Shown: piece after piece, positions 32,176 to 41,847 of the stretch | Layout of the letters: every line of letters begins with the position of its first letter | Position numbering within the stretch: position 1 is the stretch's first letter | Made by a program: the position numbers and the translations under genes | Notes under the pieces: model-generated | Seen by the model: the letters and a program-made list of their open reading frames with translations, nothing else | The model's database searches: none | Told to the model about the DNA's origin: nothing | Source of the DNA: Pseudomonas jessenii | GTDB lineage: Bacteria > Pseudomonadota > Gammaproteobacteria > Pseudomonadales > Pseudomonadaceae | Reading direction: 5' to 3' | NCBI RefSeq assembly: GCF_002236115.1 | Contig: NZ_NIWT01000003.1 | Coordinates: 744,001-808,000 of the forward strand | DNA length: 64,000 nucleotides

Positions 32176-32805
32176 TCAGTGCATCTCGGTAAACGCGAGC
32201 TTCACGCCAATCGCGATCAGCACCGCGCCCATGGTCCGATCGAACCAGTGCCCCATGCGGGCGAAACCGGCGCGTACGCGCTGCTGGCTGAACAACATCG
32301 CCACCAGGCAGAACCAGGTCGCTGTCGCCACCGCCAGGTAAACCCCGTACCCGGCCTGCACGGCCAGCGGCGTGTGCGGGTTGATCACCACAGTGAACAG
32401 CGAGAGGAAGAACAGCGTGGCTTTCGGATTGAGACCGTTGGTGACGAAACCCGAAGTGAAGGCACCACGGGCGGTGCGCTCGCCGGCTTCCTTGTGCAGG
32501 TCGTCAGCCACAGACTTGGCCGGTTGCGCGCGCAGCGCCTTGTAACCGATGTACAGCAGGTAAGCGGCGGCGGCCCATTTCAAGGCATTGAACAGCACGA
32601 TCGACTGGGACACGATCAGGCCGATACCCAACAGCGAGTAACCCACGTGCAGGAAAATCGCCGTGCCCACGCCCAGCGCGGTCCAAGTGCCCGCGCGACG
32701 ACCGTGGGTAACACTCTCACGCACCACCACGGCAAAGTCCGGGCCGGGGCTGGCCACGGCCAGCAGGTGAATCAGCGCAACGGTCAAGAACTCTGTCCAG
32801 TACAT
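32176..32805 (-). CDS. LysE/RhtB-family amino-acid exporter
   Basis: Inner-membrane translocator, 209 residues, about six hydrophobic segments, with the family start FLTVALIHLLAVASPGPDFAVVVRES and GFVTNGLNPKATLFFLSLF. The exported amino acid is unknown. It is divergent from the 2-hydroxyacid dehydrogenase gene. Confidence 0.93.
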   Translation of the reverse strand: MYWTEFLTVALIHLLAVASPGPDFAVVVRESVTHGRRAGTWTALGVGTAIFLHVGYSLLGIGLIVSQSIVLFNALKWAAAAYLLYIGYKALRAQPAKSVADDLHKEAGERTARGAFTSGFVTNGLNPKATLFFLSLFTVVINPHTPLAVQAGYGVYLAVATATWFCLVAMLFSQQRVRAGFARMGHWFDRTMGAVLIAIGVKLAFTEMH

Positions 32806-32896
32806 GGGGGCTCCTTCAGGCCAAGCGTAACTATTTATTTCATCTGGTAGGCTCGGCAGATTACGCCTTCAGTTCATTGCACAAAAGGTACAGTTG

Positions 32897-33862
32897 ATGA
32901 CGAACACCCGCCGCGCCGTTTTCCTCGACCACCCGTCCCTGGACCTCGGCGACCTTGACCTCGACCCGCTGCGCAGTTGTTTCGGCGATTTGCAGCTGTT
33001 CGCCCAGACCTTGCCCGATCAAGTCATCGAACACCTCAAGGGTGCCACCGTCGCCATCAGCAACAAGATCCTGATCGATGCCGCCGCCATTGCCGCCAGC
33101 CCTGATCTCAAGCTGATCCTGATCACCGCCACCGGCACCAACAATGTCGACCTCGCCGCCGCCCGCGCCCACGGGATTACCGTGTGCAACTGCCAGGGCT
33201 ACGGCACACCGTCGGTGGCGCAGCACACGATCATGCTGCTGCTCAACCTGGCCACGCGCCTGGCCGATTATCAAAAAGCCGTCGGCGAAGGCCGCTGGCA
33301 GCAGGCCAAACAATTCTGTTTGCTGGATTACCCGATTGTCGAACTCGAAGGCAAAACCCTTGGTCTTTTGGGCCATGGCGAATTGGGTGGCGCGGTCGCA
33401 CGGCTGGCTGAAGCCTTCGGTATGCGCGTTGTGCTGGGGCAAATTCCAGGGCGCCCTGCCCGGCCGGACCGCCTGCCACTGGATGAACTGCTACCGCAAG
33501 TCGATGCCCTGACCCTGCACTGCCCGCTCAACGAACACACCCGTCACTTCATCGGCGCCCGCGAACTGGCCGCGATGAAACCCGGCGCGTTCGTGGTCAA
33601 CACCGCCCGCGGAGGCCTGATCGACGAACAGGCGCTGGCCAACGCCTTGCGCAACGGGCATCTGGGCGGCGCCGCCACTGACGTGCTGAGCGTCGAGCCT
33701 CCCGTCAACGGCAATCCGCTGCTGGCCCATGACATCCCGCGCCTGATCGTCACCCCGCACAACGCCTGGGGCAGCCGCGAAGCGCGCCAGCGAATCGTTG
33801 GCCAAGTGACCGAAAACGCACTGGGATACTTCAGCGGTAAGGCGCTGCGGGTCGTCAGTTGA
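32897..33862 (+). CDS. D-2-hydroxyacid dehydrogenase (glycerate/hydroxypyruvate reductase-like)
   Basis: NAD(P)-dependent enzyme, 321 residues, related to HprA. The Rossmann region is GKTLGLLGHGELGGAVARLA; the catalytic Arg, Glu and His lie in FVVNTARGGLIDEQAL, TDVLSVEPP and TPHNAWGSREAR. The ATG at 32897 is used; a TTG just before it is not needed. Followed 33 bp later by rsmC. Confidence 0.9.
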   Translation: MTNTRRAVFLDHPSLDLGDLDLDPLRSCFGDLQLFAQTLPDQVIEHLKGATVAISNKILIDAAAIAASPDLKLILITATGTNNVDLAAARAHGITVCNCQGYGTPSVAQHTIMLLLNLATRLADYQKAVGEGRWQQAKQFCLLDYPIVELEGKTLGLLGHGELGGAVARLAEAFGMRVVLGQIPGRPARPDRLPLDELLPQVDALTLHCPLNEHTRHFIGARELAAMKPGAFVVNTARGGLIDEQALANALRNGHLGGAATDVLSVEPPVNGNPLLAHDIPRLIVTPHNAWGSREARQRIVGQVTENALGYFSGKALRVVS

Positions 33863-33895
33863 TAAACTGCGGCACTTTTTTTCACAGGAGCAGTT

Positions 33896-34894
33896 ATGGA
33901 TCCGCGCAGTGAAGTACTGCTTCGTCAGGCCGAGTTATTTCAGGGTTCGGTGTTGTTGGCCGGCTTGCCCGCCGACGACTTGCTGGGCCGTCTGCCCGAA
34001 GCTCATGGCTGGTGCTGGCACGCCGGCGATCAGGCCGCGCTGGACGCCCGCTTCGCCGAGCGCAGCCATTTTGGTGTGAATGCTCCCGAGCGCGAGTTCG
34101 ATACAGCGGTGGTGTTCCTGCCCAAGGCCAAGGACCTGACCGACTACATTCTCAACGCCCTCGCCTCGCGGCTGGCTGGCCGCGAGCTGTACCTGGTCGG
34201 CGAGAAAAAAAGCGGCATCGAAGGTGCCGCCAAACAACTCAACCCGTTCGGCAAGCCACGCAAACTCGACAGCGCGCGCCACTGCCAGCTCTGGCTGGTC
34301 ACCGTGGCCAACGCGCCTGAAGCCAAACCGCTGGAGAGCCTGGCGCAGACCTATGAACTGCCGCTGGCCGAAGGCCCGTTGAAGGTCATCAGCCTGCCGG
34401 GGGTGTTCAGCCATGGTCGCCTGGATCGCGGCAGCGCGCTGCTGCTGGAACATCTGGACAAACTGCCCAGCGGTCACTTGCTCGATTTCGGTTGCGGCGC
34501 AGGGGTCTTGGGCGCGGCAGTGAAACGTCGTTACCCGCATAACCAGGTCACGTTGCTGGATGTGGATGCCTTTGCCGCTGCCAGCAGTCGCCTGACCCTG
34601 GCGGCCAATGGTCTGGAAGCCGAGGTGATTACCGGTGACGGCATCGATGCCGCCCCGATGGGTTTGAGTGCGATCCTGAGCAATCCGCCGTTCCATGTCG
34701 GCGTGCACACCGACTATTTCGCAACGGAGAACTTGCTGCGAAAAGCGGCCAAACATCTGAAAAACGGTGGCGAACTTCGCCTGGTAGCGAACAGCTTCCT
34801 GAAGTATCAACCGTTGATCGAAGAGCATCTTGGTGTGTGCGCGATCAAGGCCGAAGGACAGGGCTTCCGGATCTACCGAGCCAAGCGCGGATAG
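33896..34894 (+). CDS. rsmC: 16S rRNA m2G1207 methyltransferase RsmC
   Basis: SAM-dependent methyltransferase acting on the assembled 30S subunit, 332 residues with the usual two domains. The catalytic C-terminal domain has the SAM motif [20 protein letters not shown] and [10 protein letters not shown]; the N-terminal half is the degenerate copy. A related family member RlmG is the main alternative; NPPFH with the length favours RsmC. Confidence 0.93.
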   Translation: MDPRSEVLLRQAELFQGSVLLAGLPADDLLGRLPEAHGWCWHAGDQAALDARFAERSHFGVNAPEREFDTAVVFLPKAKDLTDYILNALASRLAGRELYLVGEKKSGIEGAAKQLNPFGKPRKLDSARHCQLWLVTVANAPEAKPLESLAQTYELPLAEGPLKVISLPGVFSHGRLDRGSALLLEHLDKLPSGHLLDFGCGAGVLGAAVKRRYPHNQVTLLDVDAFAAASSRLTLAANGLEAEVITGDGIDAAPMGLSAILSNPPFHVGVHTDYFATENLLRKAAKHLKNGGELRLVANSFLKYQPLIEEHLGVCAIKAEGQGFRIYRAKRG

Positions 34895-34952
34895 AACTTC
34901 TTTGAAAAAGAAGGCTTGCCGAATGGGTTTTGCAAAGGCAGAATCCGCTCCG

Positions 34953-35144
34953 TCCTAGGGGAGTAGTCTCCCACGAGCGCCACGCTCGTCCGGCATGCGT
35001 CAACATACTTGGTCCTCAGACCATGGCGCATGCGACCCAAGCATCCACATCAGATGGATCGCAGGGTTTGACAAGACCTATGACACGAACACCTTACCCG
35101 GGGCGGGGAGGCTGTACGTGTCATAGCCGTGTCGACCCGCCCCT
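34953..35144 (+). ncRNA. yybP-ykoY manganese riboswitch
   Basis: The leader of the GDT1 gene begins with GGGGAGTAG and continues with AACATACTTGGTC, both matching the yybP-ykoY Mn2+ riboswitch class as I remember it in Pseudomonas. Downstream, a 10-bp perfect hairpin (CTATGACACG 35078-35087 with CGTGTCATAG 35117-35126) and a helix GGGGCGGG (35100-35107) with CCCGCCCC (35136-35143) cannot both form in a nested fold; the second ends three bases before AGGAA. This looks like the switching platform. Boundaries approximate. Confidence 0.82.
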
Positions 35145-35158
35145 TAGGAAAACCCCTG

Positions 35159-35743
35159 ATGCTGGATTCACTACTCGTACCTACCGCAATCGTTGCCTTG
35201 GCCGAAATCGGCGACAAGACGCAACTGCTCGCGCTCATTCTCGCTGCCCGTTTCCGCAAGCCCTGGCCGATTATCGCCGGTATCGTCGCCGCGACCCTGG
35301 CCAACCACGCGGCCGCTGGTGTTGTGGGCGCCTGGGTCGGCAGTTTCTTCTCGGATACGATGCTGCACTGGATCCTCGCCGCGAGTTTCGCCGCCACGGC
35401 GCTGTGGACCCTGGTCCCGGACAAGATGGATGACGACGAAGCCAGCACCGCCCGCAAGTTCGGGCCGTTCCTGACCACGCTGATCGCGTTCTTCCTGGCG
35501 GAAATCGGCGACAAGACGCAGATCGCGACCGTGATGCTGGCTGCGCAATATCCAGAATTGTGGCTGGTGATCATCGGCACCACCCTCGGCATGCTGATTG
35601 CCAACGTGCCCGTGGTATTGGCCGGTAACTTTGCCGCGGACAAATTGCCGTTGACCCTGATCCGTCGACTGGCGGCGTCGGCGTTCTTCATCCTGGCGAT
35701 TGTCGCGGTGTACAAGGCGATGCAGAGCAGCGGGTGGGTTTGA
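35159..35743 (+). CDS. mneA: TMEM165/GDT1 (UPF0016) manganese exporter
   Basis: Inner-membrane transporter, 194 residues, with two inverted copies of the signature E-x-G-D-K-[TS]: VALAEIGDKTQLLALILAAR and FFLAEIGDKTQIATVMLAAQ. Six or seven hydrophobic helices. Family members export Mn2+. The upstream Mn2+ riboswitch fits a role in manganese resistance. Start at 35159 with TAGGAA eight bases upstream. The symbol is that used for related Vibrio genes and is tentative. Confidence 0.9.
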   Translation: MLDSLLVPTAIVALAEIGDKTQLLALILAARFRKPWPIIAGIVAATLANHAAAGVVGAWVGSFFSDTMLHWILAASFAATALWTLVPDKMDDDEASTARKFGPFLTTLIAFFLAEIGDKTQIATVMLAAQYPELWLVIIGTTLGMLIANVPVVLAGNFAADKLPLTLIRRLAASAFFILAIVAVYKAMQSSGWV

Positions 35744-35763
35744 CCCGGGTACTGAGATCAATC

Positions 35764-35896
35764 TGTGGCGAGGGGGCTTGCCCCCGTTCGGCTGCGCAGC
35801 AGTCGTAAATCCTGCAACCGCGGTGTAACTGTTGAATTGCGGCTGCAGGTAATGGGGCCGCTTCGCAGCCCAACGGGGGCGAGCCCCCTCGCCACA
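35764..35896. repeat. Inverted repeat pair (GTGGCGAGGGGGCTTGCCCC class)
   Basis: Arms TGTGGCGAGGGGGCTTGCCC and GGGCGAGCCCCCTCGCCACA, with extra pairing GGCTGCGCAGC/GCTTCGCAGCC inside. A third REP class, shared with the pair at 41700. Confidence 0.85.
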
Positions 35897-35913
35897 TTTT
35901 CAGCATCTGATAG

Positions 35914-36732
35914 TCAAGACTTCTTGGCCTGCTCATACAAAGGCATGACCTTCGGAATCGCCGCCTGCAACGCCGCAATACGACTCGACGACGCCGGGTG
36001 AGTGCTCATGAACTCCGGTGGCGAACCTTCCGAGGCCTTGCTCATCTTGTTCCACAGGGTGATCGCGGCATTCGGGTTGTAACCGGCGCGGGCGGCCAGT
36101 TCCAGGCCGATCAGGTCCGCTTCGTTTTCATTGGCACGGCTGTTGGGCAAGGTCATGCCGTAGTTGGCCACGGTATCGGCCAGGGCCAGGCTGTCCTGCC
36201 CCAACCCGAGCAAGGTACCCGCGCCCTGCTTCGCCATTTCGATGCCGTAAGCCTTGGACATCGCTTCACGACCGTGCTCACGCAGGGCGTGGGCGATTTC
36301 ATGACCCATGATCGCAGCGATTTCATCGTCGGTCAGTTGCAGTTTGTCGATCAACCCGGTGTAGAAAATGATCTTGCCGCCAGGGCCGCAGTTGGCGTTG
36401 AGCTCATCGCTCTTGATCAGGTTGACTTCCCACTTCCACTGGGCCGCGTCCGGACGGAAGTTCGGCGCCTGGGCAATCAGCCGGTCGGCAATCGCCTGAA
36501 CCCGCTGGGCTTCATTGCTGGTCTTGTCCAGCACACCCTTGCTGGACGCTTCGCCCACTGTTTTCTGATAGGACTGGGCGTACATCTGGTCGACCTGTTG
36601 CGAGGACAACATGCTGAACATGTACTGCTTGCGCTCAATGCCTACAGCGCCGCCTTTGGTGGTATTGACCGACTGGCAGCCGGCGAGCAACAGCGCTGCG
36701 CTTAGTGCACTGACAACCAAAATCTTGTTCAT
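35914..36732 (-). CDS. M48-family metalloprotease lipoprotein (LoiP/YcaL-like)
   Basis: Periplasmic or outer-membrane lipoprotein protease, 272 residues. Signal peptide MNKILVVSALSAALLLAGC with lipobox Cys19; the zinc motif HEIAH is in MGHEIAHALREHGREAM, and the third ligand region is NENEADLIGLELAARAGYNP. Likely envelope quality control. The ATG at 36732 has AGAGAG upstream and puts the lipobox in place; a second ATG lies 21 bases further upstream. Confidence 0.9.
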   Translation of the reverse strand: MNKILVVSALSAALLLAGCQSVNTTKGGAVGIERKQYMFSMLSSQQVDQMYAQSYQKTVGEASSKGVLDKTSNEAQRVQAIADRLIAQAPNFRPDAAQWKWEVNLIKSDELNANCGPGGKIIFYTGLIDKLQLTDDEIAAIMGHEIAHALREHGREAMSKAYGIEMAKQGAGTLLGLGQDSLALADTVANYGMTLPNSRANENEADLIGLELAARAGYNPNAAITLWNKMSKASEGSPPEFMSTHPASSSRIAALQAAIPKVMPLYEQAKKS

Positions 36733-37003
36733 CAAAAAACTCTCTGAAAACATGCCGTTTATCCTAAGCGTGGAAATGTATCGACGCCAGATACAATGGA
36801 CGTAAGACGCACAATTCGAACAAAGCTCTCATCGCCGTAGAAAAAATTCACATACGGCGACAACCCGCAGCCCATCACGCCGCTCATTGATTCAATTACG
36901 ACATCCGGCACGCAAAAACGGTCCTTTCAACTGCCCACGCTCATGCCCGCCCGTCACCCTGCCGATACACCTGGGCAGATGTCCTTTCGCGTGCGGAGCC
37001 CCC

Positions 37004-39145
37004 ATGAAATTCAAGTCGATCCAGTTTTCCGTGGCGGCCCTTGCCGGCGCCATTGTCCTTAGTGTCGTGGCAGCGCTGGTTGTGTACGCACTGTTCTCCG
37101 GCGCCCGGACGCAAGACATGGTCCAGGAGCGGACCCAGGCCCAATTCGAGCAAGTCATCGAACAACGCCTGACGTCCCTGGCGCAAACCCAGGTCAGCCA
37201 GATCCAGCGCGAACTCGAAGCACCGCTGCTGATTGCCGGCGGACTGGTGCGGGTCAACGCCCTGATCGGCACACCGGGTACCGATGGCCAGCCTTCACTG
37301 AGCCTTAGCCGCGAGCAACTGATCGGCCTGATCAAGGAAAACGTGGTCAAGAACCCGAAAATCCTCGGCACCTACATCGGCTGGGAAAAAGACGCGCTGG
37401 ATCACAACGATGCGGCCTACGTCGGCACCCAGGTGGTCGGCATCGACGCCAGCAACGGGCGCTTCCTGCCCTGGTGGTTCCGCAACGACGACGGCACCCT
37501 GGGTCTGGACAAACTGGTGGACGTCGACGACCAGAAAACCCTGTCCACTGGCGTGCGCGCCAGCGAGTACTACCTGTGCTCGAAAGAAACCAAAAAATCC
37601 TGCGTGATCGACCCGGCGCCTTATAAGGTGGGCGACAAAATCGTCATGCTCGCCTCCTTTATTGAGCCAATCATGCTCAACGGTGCCTTCCAGGGCATCG
37701 TCGGCGCCGACCTGTCGGTGAACTTCATCCAGGAAATGCTCCTGGGCGCCAACCAGAAGCTTTACAGCGGCGCCGGGGAAATGGCCCTGATCGGCGGCAA
37801 TGGCCGGATCGTTGCCTACACCAAGGATCCGAGCAAATTCGGCGAGAAGGTCAGCGACATCCTCGACAGCAAACAGATCGCCAACATGGCCAATCTCAAG
37901 CGCGGCGAAGTCACCTATACCGTCGACAAGGCCAAGGGCCGGATCGAGTTGTACCTGCCGTTCGGCATCGGCCAGACCGACGCCCGCTGGACCCTGATGC
38001 TGCAGTTGCCGCTGAATGCGGTCATGGCCGACCTGCAAAAGCTCCAGGCCGACCTGGACGCGCAGCGCAAATCCGACACCTTCGGCATGGCGATGGTTGG
38101 CCTGGTGATTGCCGGTATCGGCTTGCTGGTGATCTGGCTGGTGGGCCACGGCATCGCCCGCCCGCTCAAGCAGATGGTGGCCATGCTCGACGATATCGCC
38201 CAGGGCGAAGGCGACCTGACCCGACGCCTGACCAGCGATCGCGCCGATGAACTGGGCTCGATCGCCAAAGGCTTCAACACTTTCCTGGCCAAGTTGCAGG
38301 CGATGATCACCCAAGTGGTGACTTCGGTGCAGAGCGTCAGCGATTCGTCGGAACACACCGCCGACATCGCCATCCGCACCAACACCGGTGTGCACAAGCA
38401 AATGGCCGAGATTGATCAAGTGGCCACCGCCGTACAGGAAATGACCGCCACCGCCCAGGACGTCGCGCGCAATGCGACCCAGGCCGCACAGGCCGCCAGC
38501 CATGCCGATCAGGCCGCCAGCCAGGGCATGCAGATCGTGCGCGACACCTCGAACTCCATTGGTGCCCTCGCCGTGGAGATCGGCCGGGCCGTCGGCGTGG
38601 TGCAAACCCTGGCCAAGGACAGCGAAAACATCAACGCCATCCTCACCGCCATTCGCGGGATCGCCGAGCAGACCAACCTGCTGGCCCTTAACGCAGCCAT
38701 CGAAGCCGCCCGTGCCGGTGAACAGGGCCGAGGTTTTGCCGTGGTGGCCGACGAGGTGCGTAACCTGGCGCAGAAGACGCAAAAGGCCACCGAAGAAATC
38801 CAGACCATGATCCAGCAACTGCAGCAAGGCACCCGGGATGTGGTGCGAGTCATGGAGGACAGCCAGAACCGCACGGACGAAAGCGTACTGCACGCATCGA
38901 AGGCCGCCGAAGCACTGGAAACCATTACTCAGGCAGTGTCGGTGATCAACGACATGAACACCCAGATTGCCAGCGCGGCCGAGGAGCAAAGTGCGGTGGC
39001 GGACGACATTAACCGCAACGTGATCAACATCGGCCAGGTGGCCAATGAAGTGGCCGGTGGGGCGGATGAGTCGAGCGCGGCCAGTGCGGACTTGACCAAA
39101 CTGGCTGAGCAGCAGCGGCGGTTGATCAATCAGTTCCGGGTCTGA
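37004..39145 (+). CDS. Methyl-accepting chemotaxis protein (dCache-HAMP-MA)
   Basis: Inner-membrane chemoreceptor, 713 residues. Helix 1 at about 10-30, periplasmic double-Cache domain to about 355, helix 2 (about 365-385), HAMP, then the signalling hairpin with [20 protein letters not shown] and [20 protein letters not shown]. No C-terminal CheR-binding pentapeptide (ends NQFRV). Ligand unknown; the Cache segment has [10 protein letters not shown] where amino-acid receptors usually have a different motif. Start at 37004 follows GGAG. Confidence 0.93.
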   Translation: MKFKSIQFSVAALAGAIVLSVVAALVVYALFSGARTQDMVQERTQAQFEQVIEQRLTSLAQTQVSQIQRELEAPLLIAGGLVRVNALIGTPGTDGQPSLSLSREQLIGLIKENVVKNPKILGTYIGWEKDALDHNDAAYVGTQVVGIDASNGRFLPWWFRNDDGTLGLDKLVDVDDQKTLSTGVRASEYYLCSKETKKSCVIDPAPYKVGDKIVMLASFIEPIMLNGAFQGIVGADLSVNFIQEMLLGANQKLYSGAGEMALIGGNGRIVAYTKDPSKFGEKVSDILDSKQIANMANLKRGEVTYTVDKAKGRIELYLPFGIGQTDARWTLMLQLPLNAVMADLQKLQADLDAQRKSDTFGMAMVGLVIAGIGLLVIWLVGHGIARPLKQMVAMLDDIAQGEGDLTRRLTSDRADELGSIAKGFNTFLAKLQAMITQVVTSVQSVSDSSEHTADIAIRTNTGVHKQMAEIDQVATAVQEMTATAQDVARNATQAAQAASHADQAASQGMQIVRDTSNSIGALAVEIGRAVGVVQTLAKDSENINAILTAIRGIAEQTNLLALNAAIEAARAGEQGRGFAVVADEVRNLAQKTQKATEEIQTMIQQLQQGTRDVVRVMEDSQNRTDESVLHASKAAEALETITQAVSVINDMNTQIASAAEEQSAVADDINRNVINIGQVANEVAGGADESSAASADLTKLAEQQRRLINQFRV

Positions 39146-39157
39146 TCCGAAGCCCCC

Positions 39158-39231
39158 ATCGCGAGCAAGCTCGCTCCCACAGGGAATTTGTGACGCCACA
39201 GATCCAATGTGGGAGCGAGCTTGCTCGCGAT
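39158..39231. repeat. REP pair (GAGCGAGCTTGCTCGCGAT type)
   Basis: Inverted units ATCGCGAGCAAGCTCGCTCC and GGGAGCGAGCTTGCTCGCGA about 32 bp apart, right after the chemoreceptor gene. Confidence 0.88.
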
Positions 39232-39256
39232 AGGGCCGGTTCAGCCACCCATTAGC

Positions 39257-39880
39257 TCAACCCGGAGTAAGGCACTCCGGCCCATTGAGCTTCGGATCAT
39301 TCACCATGTTGGCCAGCACCCGTTCGCGCAATGCCGCAGGTTCACTGGCCAGCAATGCTTGCAAAGCATGCAACGGCGTCTCGGGATCCAACCACGCGGC
39401 CTGCCCCGCCTCATCAAGAATCAACGGCCGCCGCTGGCTCGCTGCCGGCTGGGTAATCACCGCGGTACTCAGCCACACCTGCTCCTGCACCGGATACGCC
39501 TCCCAGATCGCCGCAAAAAATAATGACGAGCCCTCCCCTGGTGTCAGCCAATACGGGCGCTTGCGCGTCGTGCCGCGCCATTCGTAGAAACCATTGGCCG
39601 GCAACAGGCAGCGGCGCTCACGCAAGGCCTGGCGAAACATTGGCTGTTCGGCAACGGTTTCGGCGCGGGCGTGGGCCGGGGTGCGGGACAGATCGGTCAG
39701 CCAGGGTGGCGTCAGGCCCCAGCGGGCGCGGGCCAGCGTGCGCTGGCCGTCTGGCTCGGCCCGTAGCATCAACACCGAATCATTGGGGGAAATGTTCCAC
39801 TGCGCCTGCTGGTCGGCGGGAAAACCGGGCAGCGCCGCGAAGGCGGGGTTCCAGCGAAACAGGGCATAACGTCCACACAT
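39257..39880 (-). CDS. SRAP-domain protein (YedK/HMCES-like) with altered active site
   Basis: SRAP proteins form a thiazolidine crosslink to abasic sites in single-stranded DNA through Cys2. This 207-residue member keeps MCGRYALFRW with Cys2 and the Glu of NGFYEWR (Glu100). The Asn of the usual NARxET motif is His70 (AHARAET), and the His of the usual HDRRP motif is Ser148 (ASQRRPLIL). So two of the four catalytic residues are changed. It could still bind AP sites but may not release them. Not in an operon. Confidence 0.88.
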   Translation of the reverse strand: MCGRYALFRWNPAFAALPGFPADQQAQWNISPNDSVLMLRAEPDGQRTLARARWGLTPPWLTDLSRTPAHARAETVAEQPMFRQALRERRCLLPANGFYEWRGTTRKRPYWLTPGEGSSLFFAAIWEAYPVQEQVWLSTAVITQPAASQRRPLILDEAGQAAWLDPETPLHALQALLASEPAALRERVLANMVNDPKLNGPECLTPG

Positions 39881-39915
39881 GGGGCAGCACGACTCTTGAT
39901 CAAACGAACGCCAGC

Positions 39916-40176
39916 CTAACAGACCAGCGTGCCGGGGAAGCTGTCCGGTTCATCGCCAGACAGCGGCAGCGCGGCATTGTACGCGGTGATCAGCTCGCGG
40001 GCGTATTCGGCCTGGTCGTTATCCACTGCCAAACCCAGCAAACCGAAAATCGGCAACTCACCGGTGGCTCCCACCAGATCGCGTCCCACCAGATGCGCCT
40101 CAATGCCCTCGCTGGCGAGCATGCCTTGCAGCAACTCGCCTTCCATCAGGTTTTCCGGGTCGTAGATGCGCTGCAT
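39916..40176 (-). CDS. DUF2007 family protein
   Basis: Small protein of 86 residues with the DUF2007 (putative signal-transducing) domain: MQRIYDPENLMEGELLQGML at the start and a repeat of short beta/alpha elements. Role unknown. It is 9 bp downstream of the CPXCG gene and probably co-transcribed with it. Confidence 0.82.
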   Translation of the reverse strand: MQRIYDPENLMEGELLQGMLASEGIEAHLVGRDLVGATGELPIFGLLGLAVDNDQAEYARELITAYNAALPLSGDEPDSFPGTLVC

Positions 40177-40185
40177 ACACGCTCC

Positions 40186-40368
40186 TCACTCGTTTTCGCT
40201 GAACACTTCGAGATGCCATTCCTCTTCATGAACCTGCAACACGAAGGTTATCGGCCGACAGCACACCTGGCAGTCTTCAATATAGGTCTGATCGCCACCG
40301 GACAAATCCAGCGTCGTCTCGACTTCCTCACCACAATACGGACATTCATATTGCGCAGTTTCCAGCAT
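40186..40368 (-). CDS. CPXCG-motif cysteine-rich small protein
   Basis: A 60-residue protein with two Cys pairs, CPYCG (residues 9-13) and CQVCCRPI, likely a zinc ribbon. Family known only by the motif (CPXCG). It is the first gene of a two-gene unit with the DUF2007 protein. Confidence 0.82.
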   Translation of the reverse strand: MLETAQYECPYCGEEVETTLDLSGGDQTYIEDCQVCCRPITFVLQVHEEEWHLEVFSENE

Positions 40369-40507
40369 CGCGGTCTCCCAAGTGACTTGTGCGTATAATC
40401 GCCGGTCTATTTGCAGGGCTATTTTTGTCTGGCTACTTTTTCAGACCGTACCCCGCCGGTTTTCGATCAAAACCTTTACTTACCCTAGCCGTTTCTAACA
40501 AGAGAGC

Positions 40508-41674
40508 ATGATGGGCGAATTCGATGCCATCCGACCTTACGACGACAGCGAAGTCCCAGCGGTGCTGGACCGGCTGCTCGGCGACAAGGCGTTTCTAGAT
40601 ATCCTCACCCACTTCCGCTTCCCGCGTTTCGCCGGCGCTTTAGGCTGGGCACTCAAACCTCTTATAGCCCATCGGCTGCGCCGTGAGTTTGCCGGCATTA
40701 CCTCAGTGGCCACGCTGCAGGACAAAGTCGAGGTTTACGTCGACCACACCATTGAGCGTGCCACCGACGGTGTCACCTATACCGGGGTGGAGCAATTCAA
40801 GTCCGGCAGCGCCTATCTGTTCATCGCCAACCACCGCGACATCGTGATGGACCCGGCCTTCGTCAACTATGCCGTGTACCACGCCGGCCTGCCGACGCCA
40901 CGCATCGCCATTGGCGATAACCTGCTGCAAAAGCCTTTTGTCAGCGACCTGATGCGCCTGAACAAGAGCTTCATCGTGCACCGCTCGATCAGCGGACGTC
41001 GGGAAAAAATGGCGGCTTATCAGCTGTTGTCGGCGTACATCAATCATTCGATCCGCAACGATTGCGCCTCGATCTGGATCGCCCAGGCCGAAGGACGAGC
41101 CAAGGACGGTGACGACCGTACCGAATCGGCAATCCTCAAGATGTTCCACATGAGCCGCAAGGACGAGCCGTTCGGCGAAGTCATTCAGTCGCTGAACCTG
41201 ACCCCGGTGTCGATCAGCTACGAGTACGACCCGTGCGATCAGGCCAAGGCCCGCGAGCTTTACATCCGCGCCACCACCGGCAGCTACACCAAGGTGCCGG
41301 GCGAGGATGACGTGAGCATCGCCAAGGGCATCACCGGCTACAAGGGCCGGGTGCATGTGAACTTTGCCACGCCGATCACCGAACTGTTCGAAGACACCAA
41401 GCAATTGGCGGTCGAGATGGACCGGCAAATCCTCAGCGGATACCGCTTGTTCCCCGTGCACTACCTGGCTTACGCGCAGTGGAAGGACACCGATCCGCAG
41501 TTGCAGGTGCCGAAAGCCTCCGAAGTGTTCCCGGCCGAGGAACTGGCCAAGGCCCAGGAAGAATGGCAACGCCGCCTGGACGCCTGCCCTGAAGAGCATC
41601 GTCCATTCCTGGTGCTGCAATATGCGACGCCGGTGCGCAATCAGTACCGGGTGAAGGCAGGGTTGCCGCTGTAA
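40508..41674 (+). CDS. 1-acyl-sn-glycerol-3-phosphate acyltransferase-like protein
   Basis: Membrane-associated acyltransferase of 388 residues (PlsC/PlsB-like). The catalytic NHRDIVMDPAF replaces the classical HxxxxD with H-R-D-I-V-M-D, and later SGRREKMAAYQ and WIAQAEGRAKDGDD resemble the glycerol-phosphate-binding block. Two in-frame ATG codons stand in tandem; either may be used. Function in phospholipid or other lipid acylation is inferred. Confidence 0.85.
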   Translation: MMGEFDAIRPYDDSEVPAVLDRLLGDKAFLDILTHFRFPRFAGALGWALKPLIAHRLRREFAGITSVATLQDKVEVYVDHTIERATDGVTYTGVEQFKSGSAYLFIANHRDIVMDPAFVNYAVYHAGLPTPRIAIGDNLLQKPFVSDLMRLNKSFIVHRSISGRREKMAAYQLLSAYINHSIRNDCASIWIAQAEGRAKDGDDRTESAILKMFHMSRKDEPFGEVIQSLNLTPVSISYEYDPCDQAKARELYIRATTGSYTKVPGEDDVSIAKGITGYKGRVHVNFATPITELFEDTKQLAVEMDRQILSGYRLFPVHYLAYAQWKDTDPQLQVPKASEVFPAEELAKAQEEWQRRLDACPEEHRPFLVLQYATPVRNQYRVKAGLPL

Positions 41675-41699
41675 GCGGTATCGGCCTGACGGCGCTTTT

Positions 41700-41832
41700 T
41701 GTGGCGAGGGGGCTTGCCCCCGTTGGGCTGCGAAGCGGCCCTAAAACCTAAGAAGGTTTTCCCTCTGACACAGCGTCCCTGTCGAGGTGACGACGGCTTC
41801 GCCGCCGAACGGGGGCAAGCCCCCTCGCCACA
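41700..41832. repeat. Inverted repeat pair (GTGGCGAGGGGGCTTGCCCC class)
   Basis: Arms TGTGGCGAGGGGGCTTGCCC and GGGGCAAGCCCCCTCGCCAC, the same class as at 35764, between convergent genes. Confidence 0.87.
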
Positions 41833-41847
41833 GGGTTTACTTCAGCC

